From Aldehydirespirator sp965116865 (GTDB lineage Bacteria; Actinomycetota; Acidimicrobiia; Acidimicrobiales; Aldehydirespiratoraceae): DNA of 64,000 nucleotides. Numbering within the stretch: position 1 is the stretch's first letter; each line of letters begins with the position of its first letter. This document shows positions 51,199 to 59,069 of the stretch, in pieces. A program made the translations under genes and the position numbers. The stretch covers positions 1,054,001 to 1,118,000 of the forward strand of contig OZ220727.1 in assembly GCA_965116865.1 (NCBI GenBank), given 5' to 3'. A model generated the notes under the pieces. That model had not been told where the DNA came from. It did not search any database and saw only the letters and a program-made list of their open reading frames with translations.

Positions 51199-52500
51199 TC
51201 AGGGCTTGAGGGCGGTCAGCGGCACGACGGCGATCCCGTCGTCGGTCTGGTAGCCGGGCCCGAACGCGGTGATGACGATCAAGCGGGCCGGTTCGCCCCG
51301 CCGCGCCGTGTCGATCCGCGAGCGCACGGCGCGCAGTGACTCCATTGCATGGGAGACAGCCGATCCCCCGCCCAGCTTGACTTCCACCGCGGCCCACCGG
51401 CCGTCGAGACCCTCGACGACCGCGTCGGCTTCCAGGTTGGTGTCGTCGCCGTAGTAGCAGACCCGTGCTTCGAGCGACTGCGCGTACACCCGCAGGTCTC
51501 TCACCACCATCGACTCGAAGAGCAGGCCCATGGTCCGAAGGTCGCGCCCCAGCGCTGCCGGGGACGCCCCGAGTGCAGCCACGGCCAGCGCCGGGTCGGC
51601 GAAGTACCGCTTGGGGGTCCTGCGCAGCCGCGCCGAGGACCGCAGGTGCGCGGAGAATGCCGGCAGGGGCTCGATCACGAACAGACGGGCCAACTCGTCG
51701 AGGTAGGCCCGGAGCGTCGACCGGGCTGGCTGACCGGCGCCGCGCTCGGTCAGGTCGGCGCGCAGCGTGGCCTGGGAGGAGGCGGCCGCCTCGTTGCGGG
51801 CCAGCGAGGCCAACAGGCTTGCGGCCAGCCGCGGGCTGCGTCTCACTCCCGCGACCCGCGAGATGTCGGTGCGAGCGATGTCGTCGAGGTAGTCACGCAG
51901 CCGGGCCTGGGCCGTCTCGGGGGCCGTCGTGATCATCCGGGGCCAGCCTCCGCGGCAGATCAGGTCCGCGACGGCGGAGAGGGTGAGCTCCGGGTCTGCA
52001 GCGCGGCACGAGTCGCCCGCCATCAAGGAGGCGAGCGACGCCTCCCCGGTGGAGTCGCCGGACTCCCACAGTGACATCGGCCGCATCCGCACCCGAGCCA
52101 CCCGGCCCGCGCCCGAGTGCTCGGTGATGTCGTCGGGCGGGTTCTGGGACCCGGTGAGCAGGAAGTGCCCGAACCCGCCGCGGCGGTCGCAGGCGTGGCG
52201 CATCGGGTTCCAGATGCCTCGTACCAGTTGCCACTCGTCGAGCAGCCGTGGTTCGGGACCCTCCAGGATCGAGCCCGGGTCCACCTCGGCGGCCAGGCGC
52301 ATGGCTTCGGACCCGTCCAGCACGACCTCGCTTCGGGCGAACCGGCGCCCCGTCCAGGTCTTCCCACAGCCGCGCGGGCCTTCGATCAGCACTGCTGGCG
52401 ACGAGGCCAGCGCTCCGACCACCTCCCGGTCTGCTACCCGGTCCAGATACCGGCCTCCGAGGCTCTCAACCATCGCCCTCCCCCAACTGTGAGACTCCAC
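51199..52500 (-). CDS. AAA ATPase with DUF4143 domain
   Basis: 433 residues. AAA_14 domain with Walker A LIEGPRGCGKTWTGRRFARS, the Walker B region PRLLDEWQLVRGIW and HFLLTGSQNP (sensor). The C-terminal DUF4143 domain, a restriction-endonuclease-like fold, has RRTPKRYFADPALAVAALG, LLFESMVVRDLRVYA, YYGDDTNLEADAVVEG and WAAVEVKLGGG, which keeps the D...ExK arrangement. The role of these ATPases is unknown; they often lie in accessory regions. Starts at 52500 or 52473. Confidence 0.9.
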   Translation of the reverse strand: MESHSWGRAMVESLGGRYLDRVADREVVGALASSPAVLIEGPRGCGKTWTGRRFARSEVVLDGSEAMRLAAEVDPGSILEGPEPRLLDEWQLVRGIWNPMRHACDRRGGFGHFLLTGSQNPPDDITEHSGAGRVARVRMRPMSLWESGDSTGEASLASLMAGDSCRAADPELTLSAVADLICRGGWPRMITTAPETAQARLRDYLDDIARTDISRVAGVRRSPRLAASLLASLARNEAAASSQATLRADLTERGAGQPARSTLRAYLDELARLFVIEPLPAFSAHLRSSARLRRTPKRYFADPALAVAALGASPAALGRDLRTMGLLFESMVVRDLRVYAQSLEARVCYYGDDTNLEADAVVEGLDGRWAAVEVKLGGGSAVSHAMESLRAVRSRIDTARRGEPARLIVITAFGPGYQTDDGIAVVPLTALKP

Positions 52501-52589
52501 TATTCGGAGATTCTACACTCCAAATATCGGAAGCCTTGCACTCCATTTTGTGACAGCCGGAGGCAGACACGCCGACAGCAGGATCAGGG

Positions 52590-52762
52590 TCAGATCAGGG
52601 GGGAAACCTCTCCGGCGGCGGTGGTGCCGGTGTGTGGGGGGTCGAGCGCGGCGGATCAGGGTCTGATCAGGGGGAAAACCTCTCCGGCGGTGGTGCCGGT
52701 GTGTGGGGGGTCGAGCGCGGCGGATCAGGGTCTGATCAGGGGGAAAACCTCTCCGGCCACCA
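52590..52762. repeat. 69-72-bp tandem repeat, about 2.3 copies
   Basis: AACCTCTCCGGC occurs at 52605, 52677 and 52746 with GGATCAGGGTCTGATCAGGG between. On the minus strand each unit encodes AGEVFPLIRP followed by a stop, so a gene's last codons were copied in tandem. Confidence 0.9.
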
Positions 52763-53250
52763 GGTCGCCGGTGCTCAGGCCGTGGGGGAGCATCTTCCAG
52801 AACACTGCGGCCTGCTCGCCGAGGTCCAGGCAGCGGGTGTCGGGGTGTGCGTAGCGGGTCGACAGCCGCCTGGCTGAAGCCTGGTCCGGTCCACGGCCAC
52901 CGGCTCGACCACCAGCAACTGGTTGCCCACGAAGATCGGGTTCGGGAACAGCGAGAGGTTGAGCAAGCTGCCGGTGGCCAGGTCGAGCAGCTCGGTGGCG
53001 CCCCCACGGGCCGGGCGGGAGCAGCCACGGCCCGGGTGAGCTGCCGGTGGCCAGGTCGAGCAGCTCGGTGGCGCCCCCACGGGCCGGGCGGGAGCAGCCA
53101 CGGCCCGGGTGAGCTGTCGGTGGCCAGGTCGAGCAGCTCGGTGGCGCCTGCTTCGGCCAGCGTCGACTTCAACGGCTCCCGAAACGGCACGTCGCGCATG
53201 GTGGCCCACGTCCACTGGGGGATGCCCGGGCGCTGGTCCACCGCCATGTG
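52763..53250 (-). pseudogene. Decayed Rieske-type ring-hydroxylating dioxygenase alpha subunit fragment
   Basis: Frame-shifted minus-strand pieces read LRNGHMAVDQRPGIPQWTWA, REPLKSTLAEAGATELLDLA, TGSLLNLSLFPNPIFVGNQL and LVVEPVAVDRTRLQ. NLSLFPN, GNQ and EPVAVDRTRL resemble the catalytic-domain C-terminus of aromatic ring-hydroxylating oxygenase alpha subunits. A further piece (AAVFWKMLPHGLSTGDLVAG) lies in another frame. The coding sequence is broken by a 73-bp tandem repeat. The Rieske domain is absent. The family call is tentative. Confidence 0.4.
52971..53145. repeat. 73-bp tandem repeat, about 2.4 copies, inside the dioxygenase relic
   Basis: CCGGTGGCCAGGTCGAGCAG occurs at 52971 and 53044, and TCGGTGGCCAGG at 53117, each 73 bp apart. 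Because 73 is not a multiple of 3, every copy shifts the frame of the gene it interrupts. Confidence 0.93.
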
Positions 53251-53766
53251 GCCGTTGCGCAGGAGTACGTCGTGCTCCTGGCGGCCGTCGCGCTCCTGCG
53301 TGCGCTGGTCCACCGAACACTATGGCAACGTTGCATTCGAGACCGGTGTCGCGCTCCTGCGTGCGCTGGTCCACCACCATGTGGCCGTTGCGCAGCGCCA
53401 CCGACACCCACAGGAACGCGTACCAGAAGACGAACACCACGGCGATGGGGGCCAGCAGCCCGGCCAGCCGGTTGAGCAGGCCGGGCTCGAAGCGGGGCAC
53501 GGGCACCGCGCCCGCTTGGGCTGCTCGGAGATCCACACCGGCGACACCGGCGCCACCGCGGCCGGGTTCCGGCGACGCGCCACCGCCCGCTACGCAATGG
53601 CGGGCGTCGCCTGCGAGAGGATCCTCACCGACGCCGCCCGTGTCGGGGCGCCCCACGCGCTGCAGACAATGGCGGGCGTCGCCTGCGAGAGGATCCTCAC
53701 CGACAGTGGACAGCGTCGATGGCCACCACCTGCTGAGCGATCCGAACCAGGTTGGACACGATGAAG
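53251..53766. other. Decayed region with direct repeats; no intact gene
   Basis: Contains a minus-strand hydrophobic segment (LNRLAGLLAPIAVVFVFWYA) that must come from a lost membrane protein. Short direct repeats: CGCTCCTGCGTGCGCTGGTC at 53291 and 53352 (61 bp), CAATGGCGGGCGTCGCCTGC at 53595 and 53667 (72 bp), and GACAGCGTCGATGGCCACCA at 53709 and 53782 (73 bp). No open frame here is convincing. Confidence 0.6.
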
Positions 53767-53874
53767 GAAGCAGCCGTCGCGGACAGCGTCGATGGCCACC
53801 ATCCCGAACCGGGTAGCCAGCACGCGGTCGAACGGGCAATCGCCGCCCCCGGTGAGCATCCCGACGCGAATCAC
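53767..53874 (-). pseudogene. pfkA: 6-phosphofructokinase remnant (start joined to C-terminal part)
   Basis: A GTG at 53874 opens VIRVGMLTGGGDCP, the N-terminus of phosphofructokinase with its ATP/PPi loop. It is joined in frame to FDRVLATRFGMVAIDAVRDG, which normally lies over 250 residues later. Everything between, including the active site, is missing. The start overlaps the ROK kinase stop (GTGA), so an ancestral glucokinase-phosphofructokinase operon is likely. The 73-bp repeat at 53709/53782 overlaps its end. Confidence 0.75.
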
Positions 53875-54812
53875 GCGGCCTCCGACGCGAGCAGGGCGGC
53901 CCCGACCGCGCCGGCCTGGCTGCCGAGCCCCGCCGGGACGACCCGCACGCTCCGCCGGCGGTCTCCGCCCAGCACCAAACGCTGCGTCCATGCCTCGATG
54001 CCCGTCACCAGCGATTCGCCGATGTCGATCAGGCCGCCCGCTATGACCACCACCTCCGGGTCGAGCACATGCACGAGATCGGCCACGCCGACCGCCACAC
54101 GGCGACAGAATTCGTCCAGCACGGCGCGGGCGTCGGGATCGCCGTCGGCGACCAGGGCGTGGACGTGCTCGCCCGTGACGGCGCCCACCGAGCCGGCCTC
54201 AGCGCAGGCGCGCTCGAAATCGCCCCTGGCCGCGGCCTCGCGGGCCAGACGGCCCAGGCCGGCGCCGGACGCGTAGTACTCCCACGGGCCGCGCGCTCCG
54301 GTGACGTGCTCAGGGCCCGACATCTCGACCGTCATGTGCCCCGACTCGCCCGCGAAGCCGTTCCAGCCCCGGTACAGCCTCCCGTCGAGCACGAACCCGG
54401 TGCCCAGACCAGTGCCCAGAGCCACCAGGACAACATGGCGGGATCCGCGGCCGGCCCCGTGGAGCGACTCCGCCCAGGCTGCGGCCGTGGCATCGTTCTC
54501 GACCACCACAGGGCGCCGCCATCGCGAGCGGAGCCGGCGGCGCAGGTCGAAGTCGAGCACGCCGTCGATGTTGGGCGAGTACCTGAGCACCCCGTCGCCG
54601 TCGACCAGCCCGGCGATACCCACCCCGACCGCCGAGAACCGGGTGCCGCAGTCGGATTCGAGGCCGGAGACCATCCGGACGATCGTCTCCACCAGCGCCT
54701 CGCTGTCGGCCGTGGTCGCGTCGCGTCGCACCGCTACCGGCGTGGCGGGGTCGTCAGGGAGGACCGCCACCCCCAAGACCTTGCTCCCGCCGATGTCCAA
54801 GCCGCAGAACAA
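53871..54812 (-). CDS. ROK-family glucokinase-like sugar kinase
   Basis: 313 residues. ATP and sugar motifs: FCGLDIGGSKVLGVAV, ENDATAAAWAE (catalytic Asp), VLVALGTGLGTGFV and GFAGESGHMTVEM. The ROK zinc-binding CxCGxxGCxE stretch is replaced by EHVTGARGPWEYYASG, so the structural zinc site is lost. Most ROK glucokinases keep it. It would phosphorylate glucose or a related sugar; the downstream pfkA is destroyed. It lies 21 bp after the SRPBCC gene. Confidence 0.88.
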   Translation of the reverse strand: MFCGLDIGGSKVLGVAVLPDDPATPVAVRRDATTADSEALVETIVRMVSGLESDCGTRFSAVGVGIAGLVDGDGVLRYSPNIDGVLDFDLRRRLRSRWRRPVVVENDATAAAWAESLHGAGRGSRHVVLVALGTGLGTGFVLDGRLYRGWNGFAGESGHMTVEMSGPEHVTGARGPWEYYASGAGLGRLAREAAARGDFERACAEAGSVGAVTGEHVHALVADGDPDARAVLDEFCRRVAVGVADLVHVLDPEVVVIAGGLIDIGESLVTGIEAWTQRLVLGGDRRRSVRVVPAGLGSQAGAVGAALLASEAA

Positions 54813-54833
54813 GCTTGCTCCAGCGACCGAGTC

Positions 54834-55289
54834 TCAGGATCCGCCGCCGGCTTCCACGTGGGCCTTCAACTCGTCGAGCGCGGTCTGCATGATGCGCGAC
54901 TCGGCCCTCCGCTTCACGAAGCCCGGCAGCGGCACGGCCAGCTCGACGGCCAGCCGGTACGACACCTCGGTCGTGTCGGGCTCGCCGGGAACGGCGACGA
55001 ACGTGTAGTCGCCGTCGAGCCGGGTGGTGGCATCGCCCCGCTCGAGCCTCCACGCCATGCGAAGGGGGTCGGATCCGTAGAAGTACCTGAGCGTGTAAGT
55101 GGCGGAGCGGCCCATGGCGGTGATCCGGTACTCCACGTCCACGGCGCGTCCACCACGGTCCCGGGCGACGATCCTGGCAGCCTTGACGTCCCGCGCCCAC
55201 CGGGGGTACTGCTCAAAGTCGGTCGCCGCGTCGAAACAGCACTGCGGGGAGGCCATTATCGTGGTCCGCTGGATTGCCTGATCGACCAC
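54834..55289 (-). CDS. SRPBCC-family (START/polyketide cyclase-like) protein
   Basis: 151 residues from a GTG at 55289; ORF open further upstream to 55373. Family features: CCFDAATDFEQYPRWARDVK, VDVEYRITAMGRSATYTLRY, GDYTFVAVPGEPDTTEVSYR and LAVELAVPLPGFVKRRAESR. These proteins form a hydrophobic ligand cavity; actinobacterial members are common near lipid or glycosyltransferase genes. Ligand unknown. Confidence 0.83.
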   Translation of the reverse strand: MVDQAIQRTTIMASPQCCFDAATDFEQYPRWARDVKAARIVARDRGGRAVDVEYRITAMGRSATYTLRYFYGSDPLRMAWRLERGDATTRLDGDYTFVAVPGEPDTTEVSYRLAVELAVPLPGFVKRRAESRIMQTALDELKAHVEAGGGS

Positions 55290-55400
55290 GTTGGGAACCG
55301 CCGCCTGGATCTGCCAGTAAGGGACGCGGCCACCGGGCGCCGCGCCGCGACTGACACTAACAACGTTGCCCACGCTTGCGGCACGGCACCCGACTGCCGC

Positions 55401-56537
55401 TCATCCGGGCGGCCGAGCGGCCATGCCGTCGAGCGCGGCGCTCAGCCGGCCGGCCAGCACATCGTAGGAGAAGCAGGACACCGCCCGCTGGCGCGCCGCT
55501 GCGCCCATCTCCCTGCGGTTCTCGCGGTCGTCGAGGAGTGCGCCGATTGCCGCTGCCGCGCTGTGCGACGTGGCCGGGTCGAGGACGATCCCCGTCTCGG
55601 TGTCGGCCACCGCCTCGTGGGCGCCGCCGCTGCGGCCGGCCACTTGTGGCACGCCGGCCGCGGCCGCCTCCAAGAAGACGATCCCGAATCCCTCCTGCTC
55701 CAAGCCCCGCCAGCGGGTGCGGCACAGCATGGCGAAGACGTCCGCGGATCCGTAGAGGGCGGCCAGATCGTCGTCGCTGAGACGTCCCAGCAACAGGACC
55801 GGAGCACCGACCCTGGCCGCCAGAGCGCGGAGGCGACGCCGGTCCCGGCCCCTCCCGGCGATTGCGACCTGCAGGTCCGAGCGGTCCCCCGCCAGGATGG
55901 CAGCCGCCCGTATGAGCGTGTCCATTCCCTTGCGGGGCACCAGTCTCGACACGCTCACCACCGTCGGGGCCTCGGTCCGGAGCCCCAACCGGTTGCGGGC
56001 CTCCGCAATCTCTGCGCTGGTCAGGGGCGTGAACCGGCCTACGTCGACGCCGGGAGGGACGACGTGCGTCGGCAGGGGCCCGCCGAGGGCTCGCTCGCAC
56101 TCGCGGGCGACGTAGTTGCCGGCGGCGATCACCCCCGCCGCGCTGCCGAGCACACGTCGCAGGAGACGCCGAACGCCGGGCAGCCGGCCGGGGACGGCGG
56201 CCTCGGCGCCATGCACGATCACTGCGTAGGGACAGTCCAGGTGCGGTCCGATCAGACCTGCCGGGAGAGCGGGGTCGATCACCACCAGATCGACATCGTG
56301 GCGGCGGGCCAGCCGTCGCACCCTCCGAACCAGGTGCGGGCCCGGCAGCAGCCACGGCTCGCGGGACCGGGTCACGGTGAAGGGCTGGGCCGCGTCGAAC
56401 GCGGCCGCGCCCTCGTACGGGGTGGTGTGCACCACGACGTCGTCTGCGGGCAGCCGCCGCCACAACTCCCACAGGTAGCTCTGGATGCCTCCCACCTTGG
56501 GCGGAAAGTCGTTGGTGACCAGCAGGTGACGGGTCAC
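55401..56537 (-). CDS. GT4 glycosyltransferase, PimB-like (phosphatidylinositol mannoside pathway)
   Basis: 378 residues from a GTG at 56537. N-terminal Rossmann domain LLVTNDFPPKVGGIQSYLWE and VIVHGAEAAVPGRLPG; C-terminal donor domain with VVSVSRLVPRKGMDTLIRAA, LLLGRLSDDDLAALYGSADV and the nucleotide-sugar motif EGFGIVFLEAAAAGVPQVAG. Length and motifs match actinobacterial PimB-type mannosyltransferases that use GDP-mannose. The exact acceptor is inferred from resemblance. Confidence 0.83.
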   Translation of the reverse strand: MTRHLLVTNDFPPKVGGIQSYLWELWRRLPADDVVVHTTPYEGAAAFDAAQPFTVTRSREPWLLPGPHLVRRVRRLARRHDVDLVVIDPALPAGLIGPHLDCPYAVIVHGAEAAVPGRLPGVRRLLRRVLGSAAGVIAAGNYVARECERALGGPLPTHVVPPGVDVGRFTPLTSAEIAEARNRLGLRTEAPTVVSVSRLVPRKGMDTLIRAAAILAGDRSDLQVAIAGRGRDRRRLRALAARVGAPVLLLGRLSDDDLAALYGSADVFAMLCRTRWRGLEQEGFGIVFLEAAAAGVPQVAGRSGGAHEAVADTETGIVLDPATSHSAAAAIGALLDDRENRREMGAAARQRAVSCFSYDVLAGRLSAALDGMAARPPG

Positions 56538-56574
56538 GATCCGGTCCGCCGTCCGGTCCGGCTCCCGACCGCGG

Positions 56575-58413
56575 TCATGCTGGTGTCGCGGCGGCGTTGC
56601 CGGATGCTGCCGGGCGTCGCCGGCCGTCCACTCCAGCGTCGCCCGCGACACGCCCGCGCGCAGCGGCGTTGCCGGATGCTGCCGGGCGTCGCCGGAGCAC
56701 CGTCCTCTGCAGCTCTGTCCGTACAAGCGGGTCGTCGGGGTCGCGCAGTGCCCCAAGGCCGAGGCCCAGACGGCGGGCGCACCACACCGCGTGTGCCCGG
56801 ACGAGGGGATCGGGATCGGCCAGCGCCCGGTCCACCGCGGCCCGCACCCGGGGCTGCGCGGGATCGCCCACGTTGGCCAGCACCACCAGCGCATTGCGGC
56901 GCAGGTAGCGAGGCTGGCGGCGAGGAATGTACCAACGGCCGTAGTCGGCCATCAGATCGTCGTCGGAGGCCTCGAGCATGTCCAGCACCGACACCCGGGC
57001 TCCGACCCCGGGCTCCGGGAGAGTGCTGGCGTCCGGCCCGATCCGTGCGTCTCGACAGCCAGCGGCTACGGCAACGTCTACTACCTGTCCACCAGTGCTG
57101 GCGTCCGGCCCGATCCGTGCGTCTCGACAGCCAGCGGCTACGGCAACGTCTACTACCTGTCCACCAGTGCTGGCGTCCGGCCCGATCCGTGCGTCTCGAC
57201 AGCCAGCGGCTACGGCAACGTCTACTACCTGTCCACCAGTGCTGGCGTCCGGCCCGATCCGTGCGTCTCGACAGCCAGCGGCTACGGCAACGTCTACTAC
57301 CTGTCCACCAGTGCTGGCGTCCGGCCCGATCCGTGCGTCTCGACAGCCAGCGGCTACGGCAACGTCTACTACCTGTCCACCAGTGCTGGCGTCCGGCCCG
57401 ATCCGTGCGTCTCGACAGCCAGCGGCTACGGCAACGTCTACTACCTGTCCACCAGTGCTGGCGTCCGGCCCGATCCGTGCGTCTCGACAGCCAGCGGCTA
57501 CGGCAACGTCTACTACCTGTCCACCAGTGCTGGCGTCCGGCCCGATCCGTGCGTCTCGACAGCCAGCGGCTACGGCAACGTCTACTACCTGTCCACCAGT
57601 GCTGGCGTCCGGCCCGATCCGTGCGTCTCGACAGGGCTCGCCGGGCCGGGCTCGGCGACGGACGCTCACCCGGTTGGGCGGACACACCTCGGAGCAGTCG
57701 TCGCAACCGTAGATGCGGTCTCCCAGCGCCACTCGGTAGCCGGGGTCGAAGACGCCGTCGGCCTGCACCAGCCAGGCCAGGCAACGACGGGCGTCCAGGA
57801 TGCCGGGGGCGACGATGGCGCCGGTCGGGCATCCGTCCAGGCACTGGCGGCAGGATCCGCAGCCGTCGGCTGCCGGTTCGGGGTCGGACGACACGAGGGG
57901 GGCGTCTGTCACCACCGCCCCGAGCACGGCCAGGCTGCCTGCGCCGGGCAGCAGGATGTTGGAGTTCTTGCCCCACCAGCCGATGCCGGCCCGGTATGCC
58001 GCGGCCCGGTCCACGAGGCCGTTGTCGTCGACCGACACCGCGGCCCGGTGACCCTCCGTCCTCAATGCTCCGGCGATGGCTTCCAGAGCGGCCCGCAGCG
58101 GGGTGTAGTAGTCAGCCCGGGCGTAGGCGCCCACCCGGGCGTAGGGGCTGCCGTCGTCGGGCCGGTCGGAATTCCCAACGTCGAATCCGAGGGCGCCGAC
58201 AACGAGCGCGGCAGCACCGGGCACCAGTCGGGCCGGGTCGGTGGAGCGCTGCGGGTTGCGGTAAGTGAACTGCATCCCGCCGTGCAGACCGGCCTGCTTG
58301 CGCTCCTGCAGGGCCTGGGCGGTGTCGGCGAACGGCACGGCCCGGCAGAAGCCGACCGCGCCCAGTCCGGCCTGACGGCCGATCGCGGCCAGCCTGGAGG
58401 TGGTGAGGCTCAT
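56575..58413 (-). CDS. queG: Epoxyqueuosine reductase with a large in-frame repeat insertion
   Basis: 612 residues; normal QueG is about 330-390. The N-terminal cobalamin domain has DNGLVDRAAAYRAGIGWWGK (probable catalytic Asp135). Two 4Fe-4S clusters are supported by CGSCRQCLDGCPTGAIV (Cys185, 188, 191, 195), Cys211 and CDDCSEVCPP (Cys237, 240, 244). Residues 261-464 are eight full and one half copies of a 24-residue unit (CRDARIGPDASTGGQVVDVA plus VAAG). The HEAT-like C-terminal domain (RYLRRNALVVLANVGDP, LVRAHAVWCARRLG) follows. The start overlaps the end of the trpD relic. A second 72-bp offset repeat lies at the 3' end. The enzyme makes queuosine in tRNA; whether it tolerates the insert is unknown. 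Confidence 0.88.
   Translation of the reverse strand: MSLTTSRLAAIGRQAGLGAVGFCRAVPFADTAQALQERKQAGLHGGMQFTYRNPQRSTDPARLVPGAAALVVGALGFDVGNSDRPDDGSPYARVGAYARADYYTPLRAALEAIAGALRTEGHRAAVSVDDNGLVDRAAAYRAGIGWWGKNSNILLPGAGSLAVLGAVVTDAPLVSSDPEPAADGCGSCRQCLDGCPTGAIVAPGILDARRCLAWLVQADGVFDPGYRVALGDRIYGCDDCSEVCPPNRVSVRRRARPGEPCRDARIGPDASTGGQVVDVAVAAGCRDARIGPDASTGGQVVDVAVAAGCRDARIGPDASTGGQVVDVAVAAGCRDARIGPDASTGGQVVDVAVAAGCRDARIGPDASTGGQVVDVAVAAGCRDARIGPDASTGGQVVDVAVAAGCRDARIGPDASTGGQVVDVAVAAGCRDARIGPDASTGGQVVDVAVAAGCRDARIGPDASTLPEPGVGARVSVLDMLEASDDDLMADYGRWYIPRRQPRYLRRNALVVLANVGDPAQPRVRAAVDRALADPDPLVRAHAVWCARRLGLGLGALRDPDDPLVRTELQRTVLRRRPAASGNAAARGRVAGDAGVDGRRRPAASGNAAATPA
56591..56700. repeat. 72-bp offset direct repeat at the queG 3' end
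   Basis: GCGGCGTTGCCGGATGCTGC plus CGGGCGTCGCCGG occurs at 56591 and 56663. It encodes RRRPAASGNAAA twice at the end of QueG, in frame because 72 is a multiple of 3. Confidence 0.9.
57022..57633. repeat. 72-bp tandem array, 8.5 copies, inside queG
   Basis: AGTGCTGGCGTCCGGCCCGA recurs at 57022 and then every 72 bp to 57598, with no visible change between units. It codes for the 24-residue repeat inserted between the iron-sulfur and HEAT-like parts of QueG. The perfect identity, even at silent positions, implies recent amplification. Confidence 0.97.
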
Positions 58414-58645
58414 GCTGCCGCGGGTGCGGTCACCTCGCCGAGCGTCGGAGCGGCCCGCCCGTCGTCGACGGCGGCTTCCACGCCGGACGCGAGGCCGCCG
58501 GACGCTTGCGCTCCCACCCGACCCTCGGCTGCGCGCACGGCGACGCGTCGCGTCCGGCGTCGGGCTCGTCGGCGCCGATGTCGCAGCCTGCGGCGAGGGT
58601 GCCGAGGATTCCGGGCCGGCCGCCGCAGACGTCGAACGTGGTCAT
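58410..58645 (-). pseudogene. trpD: Hollowed copy of trpD (start and end only)
   Basis: The start MTTFDVCGGRPGILGTLAAG copies the N-terminus of the complete trpD at 60605, including its upstream leader with GGAGGAG. After about 45 residues of unrelated sequence the last 25 residues of TrpD reappear in another frame (SGVEAAVDDGRAAPTLGEVT), ending with a TGA that overlaps the queG ATG. The catalytic middle, about 280 residues, is gone. It is a duplicate reduced by internal deletion. Confidence 0.8.
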
Positions 58646-58734
58646 GGTCTCCTCCGAGCCCGGCTCCGCCCTTGGGATCCCGGCGCGCCAAAGCTTCAGA
58701 CTAAGCCAGGACTGCTCGCAAGCGCGTCAGCTGC

Positions 58735-58945
58735 GGAGGCACTTCCTGTGAGCAGCATGGCTGGCGGTATTGACGGGTTGGAGGTTCGTTTCGACGATCC
58801 TTCGCTGGTGGCCGCCGCGGGGCTGGTGTCAGCGGGCACGGTGATGGACCGCCTCGGGTTGGAGGCGCTGATCGGTGAGGCTGTGAGGCTGAGGCCGACC
58901 CTAGATGTGACAACCCGGGACGTTGTCCCTGCTGTGACGGGGGGG
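58735..58945 (+). pseudogene. IS1380-type transposase relic, second fragment
   Basis: GTGAGCAGCATGGCTGGC opens LEVRFDDPSLVAAAGLVSAG and GTVMDRLGLEALIGEAVRL, matching the fragment at 2751 in sequence, start context and length of surviving homology. The rest is missing. Between this and the membrane-protein gene (to 59069) I see nothing else. Confidence 0.55.
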
Positions 58946-59069
58946 TGACCGGCTCGGGCCGTGCTGATCAGCATTCGCTGTGTCCGACTCTCACCGCGCC
59001 GCGGCCTCTCCGGCACTGCATCGGCTGCACCTGCGACAACACCGCACCCGGCGTGCGCAGAAGCCCGAG

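Noticed and set aside
57022..57633. A CRISPR array, because several repeat loci have units of 52-73 bp and two-copy loci show 20-40-bp repeats with unique sequence between
   Set aside because: In the multi-copy arrays the whole unit is identical, so there are no variable spacers; the repeat sequence differs at every locus; and no cas genes are present.
54069..58268. 1,399-codon plus-strand open frame
   Set aside because: It spans the antisense of the ROK, SRPBCC, GT4 and queG genes and contains the queG repeat in reverse; a G+C-rich shadow frame.
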